A stretch of 11,922 bases of DNA from Candidatus Obscuribacterales bacterium. GTDB taxonomy: Bacteria > Cyanobacteriota > Vampirovibrionia > Obscuribacterales > Obscuribacteraceae. This document shows positions 6,049 through 11,922 of the stretch, in pieces. Position 1 is the first letter of the stretch. Every line of letters starts with the position of its first letter. The notes under the pieces were generated by a model. The model was given only the letters and a program-made list of their open reading frames with translations, was not told the origin of the DNA and ran no database searches. Where the stretch lies: the NCBI GenBank assembly GCA_021732245.1, contig JAKFVJ010000056.1, forward strand, positions 1-11,922, read 5' to 3'. Made by a program: the position numbers and the translations under genes.

Positions 6049-7374
6049 CTATTTACCAGAGTCCTGCTTGTCGGATATAGGCGCAACAGCTTCGCCTTCT
6101 TGCAAATCAACAGGTGGACTTACAACAACAGCATTCGGCTTAAGTCCTGCCTTAATTTCGATTTCATCGCCGAAATCTCGACCAATAACAACCTTTTGGT
6201 AGTGCGCTTTACTGTCTTCCACCACCACCACAAACATGCCGTTATTCATAGGCACAAGAGCTGTTCCGGGAACCCTTATCCAAGGCTCTTTGCGCTCAAC
6301 CCTGAGGCGTACCTGTGCGTACATGCCGGGCAAAAGTGCCTGATCGCGATTATCTATTCGGACCTCTGTTTGCCTGGTGCGCGTGCTCGGATTAAGAGCA
6401 TCCGAGATATTGGATATTTTTCCGGAAAATTCACGTTCCGGATATTCCGGTACCAATACTTCCGCTTTCTGTCCTTGTTCCAAATAACGAGCAAAGGTCT
6501 GCGGCACATTTACATAAATGCGCAACTTTTCAATTTTAGCTACTTGGAATAATTCCAGATTCGAAGACTGACTACCAGAAGTAATTAACGCTCCCGGATC
6601 GACTTTCCTTAAGGTAACCGTTCCATCAAAAGGAGCTCTCACAAATTTAAAACTCTGCTTAGCAAGAAGTGAATCTAAATCCGCCTTCTTAGCATCCACT
6701 TCAGCCTTAGAAACATTTACTTGCGAACGGGCAGTGGCAACAGCTTCCTCAGCAGCTTTTTCATCCGCTTTCGTTGCGCTCAATGAGGCAACGTCCGACA
6801 AATAAGCACGCACCTTCTCATCGCGGCTCTGCAGGCTGACAGCTCCTTTTGTTGCCATAGTTTTCCATCTATTGGCCGTGGTATTGCTGTAATCTTCATC
6901 CGCTTTTGCTCTATCAACCTGCGCCTTGGCCGCTATGAGTTTTGCCAAAGACTCCTGTAAAACGGATTTCGAACTCACAAGCCCTGCTTGGGCGCGCACA
7001 AGCGACGCCTTAGCCTCGGCAACATCGTTATCGATTGTAGGAGTGTCAATCTCAGCCAAAAGTTGTCCGGCAACGACTTTGTCACCGATATCAACCAGCC
7101 GTCTTTTTAAGTATCCGTCTACACGAGCATAAATGCTTGTGTATTGAATAGCATCAATGCTACCCGGTAACAATCCTGTTTCTTCAAAAGGTGCCGGCTG
7201 GGCAACAACAGTGTGCACGCTTTTCACGGCACCTGTTGTTTGTTCGTACATCTTTGCCAGTTCCATATTCCGCAATATCCGTGGCAATAGTCCTAATAGA
7301 AAAAATACGGCAATTGCTCCAACAACAATTAGCACGACTGTCTTAAAATTTTTAGGACTGCTTTGTTCCGCCAT
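6049..7374 (-). CDS. RND periplasmic adaptor (membrane fusion protein, HlyD/AcrA type)
   Basis: This 441-residue protein should bridge the RND permease and the TolC channel. From the ATG: a single N-terminal membrane anchor (about 12-32) with no lipobox, first lipoyl half with ARVDGYLKRRLVDIGDKV (83-100), an Ala/Lys-rich alpha-helical hairpin (about 113-240), second lipoyl half KFVRAPFDGTVTLRKVDPG (243-261), a beta-barrel domain including TRQTEVRIDN and LLPGMYAQVRLRV, and a membrane-proximal C-terminal domain. This is the complete AcrA/HlyD order. ATG 7374 follows the permease stop by five bases; an in-frame GTG at 7383 overlapping that stop would add three residues and cannot be excluded, since neither start has a strong ribosome-binding site. 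The gene lies between permease and channel in one operon. Substrate cannot be predicted. Confidence 0.94.
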   Translation of the reverse strand: MAEQSSPKNFKTVVLIVVGAIAVFFLLGLLPRILRNMELAKMYEQTTGAVKSVHTVVAQPAPFEETGLLPGSIDAIQYTSIYARVDGYLKRRLVDIGDKVVAGQLLAEIDTPTIDNDVAEAKASLVRAQAGLVSSKSVLQESLAKLIAAKAQVDRAKADEDYSNTTANRWKTMATKGAVSLQSRDEKVRAYLSDVASLSATKADEKAAEEAVATARSQVNVSKAEVDAKKADLDSLLAKQSFKFVRAPFDGTVTLRKVDPGALITSGSQSSNLELFQVAKIEKLRIYVNVPQTFARYLEQGQKAEVLVPEYPEREFSGKISNISDALNPSTRTRQTEVRIDNRDQALLPGMYAQVRLRVERKEPWIRVPGTALVPMNNGMFVVVVEDSKAHYQKVVIGRDFGDEIEIKAGLKPNAVVVSPPVDLQEGEAVAPISDKQDSGK

Positions 7375-7379
7375 ATTCT

Positions 7380-10300
7380 TCACTCTTTTTCAATTTTCCC
7401 GGATTCAATTTTTTGGGGTTTAGTTTTGCCGTGCCTGATGATGCTGAACATAATCGGCACAAAGAACAATGTAGACAAAGTAGCAACCGACAAACCACCG
7501 ATTACCGCACGCCCAATAGGAGCATTAATGCCGGCACTCATAGACATCGGAATCATGCCCAAGATCATTGCACAGGCTGTCATACAAACCGGTCGAAATC
7601 TTTGGAATCCGGCCGTGAGCGCAGATTTGACCACATCATGATTTTCACGCAGGTTCTCGTTGCAGAAGGTAACTACAAGAATACTATTGGCCGATGCAAC
7701 ACCAATAGTCATGATTGTGCCCATCAAGGCAGGAACACTGAGCGTAGTCTGCGTTACAAACAAACTCCAGATAATGCCACATAAGGCTCCGGGAATAGCC
7801 ATCAATATAATTATGGGATCTGTCCAAGATTGAAAATTCACCACGAGCAGTAAATATATAAGCAGCAGGGCTCCGGCAAGTCCAATCAGCAATCCGGCAA
7901 ATGCGCCATTCATAGCCAGAACCTGCCCTAGAGTCACAACTGTCGTTCCACGCGGCAGTTTCTTGCAGACGTCTTTCAAAACATTATTGATGTCATCCGA
8001 TACACTGCCAAGATCTCGTGTCTGACAGGCAGCATAAATATCGTAAGTCGGCTGCACATTGTAATGGTTCACCACATAAGGAATGTACTTTCTTATTGGC
8101 TGAGCGACGTTGCAGAGCAATTGAGTTGACTGCTCACCAGTCGGCGAGATTTGCGTTTGCGTCAGCTGTGAAGATGCTGCTTGAATATGTGTCGTGGCTG
8201 ACGAAATCGGAATGTTTCCAATGTCTATCAGTGAGCCGATTCTGTATTGCGGTGACAACGTCTCCAAATAATACTGCACGCCATTTTGCGGATTCACCCA
8301 AAAATTCGGCGACACCTGAAAGCTTGAGCTTAAGGTAATTAAAGTAGCGTCCGAAATATTGCTCTGCGTAAGTCCCATCTGATCCGCTCTTGTTCTATCC
8401 ACTTCAAATAGATACGCCGGACTATTTACCACTTGGTGCAAACACACATCAACTGCTCCCGGTATTTTGTCGACAGCACGCTTTATTTTCAGAGCCAGCT
8501 CGAGGTTTTCCTTTTGATTCATGCCGATTACTTTTATGTTTATGGGAGCCGGCAGTCCGGCATTGATTATTTGCGTAATGATATCGGCCGGCTGAAAATA
8601 GTAAGAACACTCAGGATAATCCTTGGTGAGCATGGCCCGTATGCGCTTTTGATATTCGGCGGTCGAACCCGCTCTATCCTCCTTAAGAGTAATCAGAATT
8701 TCACCGTCAGCTTCGCCTATTGTCTGGCTGTCGGTAAAAGCAAAATTGACACCACTTACAGGTAGACCAATGTTATCGGTCAAAACTTCGATATCATCCT
8801 TAGGAATTATCCTGCCGATAGAATTTTCAATACTTCTGTAAATACGTTCAGTCTCTTCAACCCTAGTACCGGCAGGCACATTGACGTGCAATCGAAGTTG
8901 TCCTGCATCAATTGGTGGAAAGAAATCTCTGCCGACAAACGGCAATAAACATAGACTTAGCGCATAAAAACTTAAGAATGCCGTCACAACAGGCATCCGG
9001 TGATCAAGTGCCCAGGCAAGAGCTTTGTGGTACTGATCGCGAAGGGCATTAAAATGCCTATCGATATACAGATAGATCCGCTCAAAATATCCTGGTTCTT
9101 TCACTTGCCCTTTTGGCTTCTCTTCACCAACCACATGTTCTTCCGAGGCAAATAAGTGCTTCGACATAAGCGGTACGATCGTTCTTGATAATCCATACGA
9201 AGCCAACATGGCAAAAGACACAGCCAGTCCAAGCGGGATGAACAATGAACGCGCCGGTTCAATTAACAGAAAAACAGGAAGAAAGACAATGCAAATGGAA
9301 ATAGTAGAGACAAAGGCCGGCAAGGCAACTTCTTGAGCACCATCAAGAATGGCTTGTTCAACATGCTTACCCAAATCTAGCTGTCTATGCACATTTTCAA
9401 TTTCCACAGTGGCATCATCGACGAGCATGCCAACGGCTAGGGCAAGACCACCCAATGTCATTGAATTAATGGTATTGCCGGTGACGTAAAGACCGATCAC
9501 AGAACAAAGCATTGCCAGCGGTATAGACGAAATCACAATAAGGGTACTGCGCCAACTGCCCAGAATCGCCAACATAAAAAGTGCGGTTAGTCCGGCTGCC
9601 GTAACAACTTCCTGAAATACTTCATCCACTGAATCGCGCACAAACTTTGATTGGTCGGTCAAAATATCAAGCGTAGCCGAAGGAGGTAGGGTGTCTCTTA
9701 TTTTAGGAAGCAGTGCCTTGATTTTGTCCACGACATCAAGCGTTGAGGCCGTGCCATTTTTAAGAATATTCATTATTACCGAACGATGGCCATTTAGGTT
9801 GACGACATTGAGCTGTGGTTGGTAGCCATCGTGCACAAAACCAACGTCTTTCACGTAAACAGTGGCGCCACCTACGTGCTTAATCGGTATGTTGTTGAAC
9901 TTTTCAATCGCATCGGGAATATTGTTGAGTGTGACCCAATATTCCGATCTACCCAACTTAGCTGTTCCACTGGGAACAATAATGCTTTGATCATTAATAA
10001 CATCCATCACATCAGTGGGCGATAAGCCATAACCAACAAGTGCTCGCGGATCCAAATCAACGCAAACTTGTCGATACTTACCGCCATTGGGGAAAAGTAT
10101 TGTCGATCCTTGCACAGTCGAGAGTTGCACTCGTATAAAGTTGCTGGCAAGATCAAATAATTTTGCCTCATCCAGTTTCTGACCGGATACAACTAACTGC
10201 AATACAGGGACATCTGTCGCCGACGACTGGGTGACAAATGGCGGCGTTATGTTTTGCGGTAACTGTTTCATAACGGCGTTGCCTGTGCTCGACACCTGAG

Positions 10301-10619
10301 CGACTGCTTGTCCGATATCAGCACCCTTATGAAGGTAGACCTTAATAATGCTCATACCGTTAAGCGACATTGACTCAATGCGCTCAATACCACCAACAGT
10401 TGAAGCAAAGGCACGCTCAGTAGGACTGGTAATTAAATTCTCAATGTTGTCCGGCGACATGCCCGTATATGTCCAAACACAACTTACAACAGGAACATCA
10501 ATCGACGGAAAGATATCTATCGCCATATTGCGTATGGAAACAACACCAAATAAAGCTATGAGAATGGCCAATACAATGAAAGTATGTGGTTGGCTAAGCG
10601 CGAGCCTTACTATCCACAT
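7380..10619 (-). CDS. RND-family efflux permease (AcrB/HAE1-like)
   Basis: A 1079-residue inner-membrane pump of normal RND length with the two-fold arrangement: membrane helix 1 (about 12-28), a large periplasmic loop, a helix cluster (about 336-490), a second periplasmic loop opening with GRDFFPPIDAGQLRLHVNVP, and a final helix cluster (about 905-1062). The TM4 relay motif AVGMLVDDATVEIENVHR carries Asp401 and Asp402, equivalent to AcrB D407/D408, and RFRPVCMT retains the TM11 Arg (1009, AcrB R971). The TM10 Lys of AcrB (K940) is replaced by Ala977 in VASANSILVV, as in several non-AcrB RND branches that also lack it. A Gln/Ser/Thr-rich insert (about 806-832) lies in the second loop near the docking domain. 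ATG 10619 is chosen because GAGGTGA precedes it by nine bases; the upstream GTG 10631 lies inside that site. It heads the permease-adaptor-channel operon. Confidence 0.95.
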   Translation of the reverse strand: MWIVRLALSQPHTFIVLAILIALFGVVSIRNMAIDIFPSIDVPVVSCVWTYTGMSPDNIENLITSPTERAFASTVGGIERIESMSLNGMSIIKVYLHKGADIGQAVAQVSSTGNAVMKQLPQNITPPFVTQSSATDVPVLQLVVSGQKLDEAKLFDLASNFIRVQLSTVQGSTILFPNGGKYRQVCVDLDPRALVGYGLSPTDVMDVINDQSIIVPSGTAKLGRSEYWVTLNNIPDAIEKFNNIPIKHVGGATVYVKDVGFVHDGYQPQLNVVNLNGHRSVIMNILKNGTASTLDVVDKIKALLPKIRDTLPPSATLDILTDQSKFVRDSVDEVFQEVVTAAGLTALFMLAILGSWRSTLIVISSIPLAMLCSVIGLYVTGNTINSMTLGGLALAVGMLVDDATVEIENVHRQLDLGKHVEQAILDGAQEVALPAFVSTISICIVFLPVFLLIEPARSLFIPLGLAVSFAMLASYGLSRTIVPLMSKHLFASEEHVVGEEKPKGQVKEPGYFERIYLYIDRHFNALRDQYHKALAWALDHRMPVVTAFLSFYALSLCLLPFVGRDFFPPIDAGQLRLHVNVPAGTRVEETERIYRSIENSIGRIIPKDDIEVLTDNIGLPVSGVNFAFTDSQTIGEADGEILITLKEDRAGSTAEYQKRIRAMLTKDYPECSYYFQPADIITQIINAGLPAPINIKVIGMNQKENLELALKIKRAVDKIPGAVDVCLHQVVNSPAYLFEVDRTRADQMGLTQSNISDATLITLSSSFQVSPNFWVNPQNGVQYYLETLSPQYRIGSLIDIGNIPISSATTHIQAASSQLTQTQISPTGEQSTQLLCNVAQPIRKYIPYVVNHYNVQPTYDIYAACQTRDLGSVSDDINNVLKDVCKKLPRGTTVVTLGQVLAMNGAFAGLLIGLAGALLLIYLLLVVNFQSWTDPIIILMAIPGALCGIIWSLFVTQTTLSVPALMGTIMTIGVASANSILVVTFCNENLRENHDVVKSALTAGFQRFRPVCMTACAMILGMIPMSMSAGINAPIGRAVIGGLSVATLSTLFFVPIMFSIIRHGKTKPQKIESGKIEKE

Positions 10620-10663
10620 ACCGATGGTCACCTCATGATCAAATGCTCCGCTTCAAGCAGGCA

Positions 10664-10678
10664 TATATCATCGATATA
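10664..10678. promoter_or_regulatory. Short dyad in the leader of the efflux operon
   Basis: TATATC (10664-10669) and GATATA (10673-10678) are perfect inverted arms around ATC. It lies in the 97-base gap between the flavoprotein stop (10717) and the permease ATG (10619), the natural place for an operator of the pump. On the minus strand, TATTATTATAGG near 10702-10713 offers possible -10 sequences but no good -35 is seen. AT-rich dyads of this size occur by chance, so support is weak. Confidence 0.22.
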
Positions 10679-10716
10679 GCGGCATGACGATAGCGAAGAT
10701 TCCTATAATAATACGC

Positions 10717-11922
10717 TTATTTTTGAAATTCTTCGAGATTTGGGGCTATGAGCTTTTCCGTCACCGTAGACAAAATGTCCTCAACTCTGACAAACCCTAT
10801 AAGTTTTTTTGATTGATGACTATCAACAATCGGCAGACGCTTAAAATCATGGTCGTACATGGTCATTGCCACCATGGTTGTTTCATCGGATTGTGCCGCG
10901 TAAATGGGCTGAGTGATCATATACGACTTAGCCTCTAGCTTCCGCACATCTATAGACTTACCAAGATTAGACTCAACAGCATTTACTAGGTCGGTATTGG
11001 TTATCACCCCAACCAACTTCTCACTTTCATCAATGACATAGAGTACGCTTGCCGCATGGCTGTCCATCAGACTTAAGACTTTGTCTAAATTGTCGGATTC
11101 GGCAATAGTGGCCGGAATTGGTCGTATAAGGTCGGACAACTTCATGGTTGCCAGGATCTTCTGCACTTCATCCTTTTCTTCCCAGGCACCCTGGCGCTGC
11201 TGTATTGCTAAAGCGACGGCCTTACGTAATGGAGCTAGACTCTTCGAGACTTGGGCAAACACATCACGTCCAAGCACTAAAAGCTGCAAATCAGTTCGAG
11301 CGCGACAGGAATTGCGTCTATTTCTTCTATCTACAAGGGCACCTTCTCCAAAAAAATCATCCTTACCAAGAACCGCTACGACGTTTTCCTCGCCGTCTGT
11401 CTTGTTTATGATCTCAACTTCGCCATCTTGAATTGCGTAGAATTCAGACGCCGGTTCACCTTCTTTAAATATCCAGTCTCCGGCTTTGAAATAAGCGCTG
11501 CCAACATTTCGTGTTCGATCTATGCGTGGACCGGTCAGAGCCGGAGGAAATAGAAATCCTAAAGTCCAGGTCAGAAGAACTGCCAGCTGTTGAACAAAAG
11601 ACGGCAGCTTAATAAGATACGTGGCACGCCATGTCATCCAGGCAAGAGTACCTGACAGCTTGACGCCCAATACTTCTGCAACTGCACTTCTACCGCCGAT
11701 TGAGCACAAAGTGCCAAGCGATTTGTGATGAAACGGCTTTGTCTGCCACCCATTAAGTCTAGCTACAATGTTTTTCGCCAACTGAGCTCCCTGGCGCTCG
11801 GCAAATTGAGCTGTAGTGGGAGACAATTGTCCATCAAGAGCATTCGGCACAGCAGCACAATCACCAATTGCCCAGACATTTTCAATGTCCGGCACGCTCA
11901 TATCGGCATTCACTGCAATGCG
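10717..11922 (-). CDS. NDH-2-like flavoprotein fused to cNMP-binding and CBS domains (5' end outside window)
   Basis: The frame is open through the right edge, so 401 C-terminal residues are seen; an internal GTG at 11913 is not a credible start because homologous sequence continues through it. Numbered from the edge, VWAIGDCA (16-23) is the FAD-binding motif near the C-terminus of type II NADH dehydrogenases, followed by SPTTAQFAERQGAQLAKNI and the membrane-associating region HKSLGTLCSIGGRSAV...GTLAWMTWRATYL. This oxidises NADH and reduces quinone at the inner face of the membrane. After about 130 comes a cyclic-nucleotide-binding domain (about 140-230) with GDWIFKEGEPASEFY and a phosphate-binding-cassette-like FGEGALVDRRNRRNSCRA, then a CBS pair (about 258-395), a module that commonly senses adenylates. 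The fusion suggests ligand control of NADH oxidation. The domain calls are confident; catalytic completeness cannot be checked here. Confidence 0.88.
   Translation of the reverse strand, partial: RIAVNADMSVPDIENVWAIGDCAAVPNALDGQLSPTTAQFAERQGAQLAKNIVARLNGWQTKPFHHKSLGTLCSIGGRSAVAEVLGVKLSGTLAWMTWRATYLIKLPSFVQQLAVLLTWTLGFLFPPALTGPRIDRTRNVGSAYFKAGDWIFKEGEPASEFYAIQDGEVEIINKTDGEENVVAVLGKDDFFGEGALVDRRNRRNSCRARTDLQLLVLGRDVFAQVSKSLAPLRKAVALAIQQRQGAWEEKDEVQKILATMKLSDLIRPIPATIAESDNLDKVLSLMDSHAASVLYVIDESEKLVGVITNTDLVNAVESNLGKSIDVRKLEAKSYMITQPIYAAQSDETTMVAMTMYDHDFKRLPIVDSHQSKKLIGFVRVEDILSTVTEKLIAPNLEEFQK

Noticed and set aside
6100..6552. 150-codon plus-strand open frame across the adaptor gene
   Set aside because: It lies entirely antisense to the well-supported adaptor gene and resembles no family; its composition is what a reverse-strand shadow gives.
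7413..7784. 123-codon plus-strand open frame over the 3' end of the permease gene
   Set aside because: It is antisense to conserved transmembrane codons of the permease, with His/Arg/Asn-rich translation and no recognisable domain.
10704..10709. Perfect TATAAT on the plus strand
   Set aside because: No plus-strand gene follows it and no -35 is seen at proper spacing, so it is probably chance in an AT-rich gap.
11081..11431. 116-codon plus-strand open frame opposite the flavoprotein fusion
   Set aside because: It is a shadow of the cNMP/CBS coding frame; the minus-strand frame has clear domain signatures.

Overview
The window looks like chromosomal DNA of a Gram-negative (diderm) bacterium with moderate G+C. 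My best guess is the non-photosynthetic Cyanobacteria/Melainabacteria lineage (Obscuribacterales-like). The reasoning is that a Mini-ribonuclease III fragment at the left edge, an enzyme best known from Firmicutes, Cyanobacteria and plastids, sits near outer-membrane machinery (TolC-type channel, RND pump) and a GmhB-type phosphatase. The taxonomy is inference. No photosynthesis gene, mobile element, CRISPR array, tRNA or rRNA was recognised, and no gene-free stretch exceeds 300 bases.

Layout. Bases 2-151 are the C-terminus of Mini-RNase III. Next comes a translationally coupled signalling pair (251-2694): a soluble PAS histidine kinase, then a REC-GGDEF-REC protein in which all three domains have lost canonical active-site residues. 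A secreted thioredoxin-fold protein follows (2766-3224) behind a short leader with competing hairpins. Its 3' end overlaps the tail of a convergent HAD phosphatase gene resembling GmhB (3214-3819, minus). A BlaI/MecI-family repressor gene (3904-4335, plus) diverges from the phosphatase gene. A dyad between them covers the -35 of the repressor gene.

The right two thirds is one minus-strand block read right to left: the C-terminal part of an NDH-2-like flavoprotein fused to a cyclic-nucleotide-binding domain and a CBS pair (10717 to the right edge), then a tripartite efflux operon of RND permease (7380-10619), periplasmic adaptor (6049-7374) and TolC-family channel (4381-6033). The three efflux genes are 4-15 bases apart and almost certainly form one transcript. 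The repressor and efflux operons converge on a small GC-rich hairpin.

How the parts may work together. The efflux operon should assemble a complete inner-membrane to outer-membrane pump driven by the proton gradient. The flavoprotein fusion upstream would link NADH oxidation to ligand sensing (cyclic nucleotide and adenylate-type), and might be co-transcribed with the pump. The kinase and triple pseudo-domain protein look like a signalling pair whose output is protein contact rather than canonical phosphotransfer. The most unusual items are that degenerate REC-GGDEF-REC protein, the NDH-2/cNMP/CBS fusion, the thioredoxin leader, and two genes whose extended -10 elements place the transcription start at the start codon. 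No complete undescribed defence or mobile system was found.
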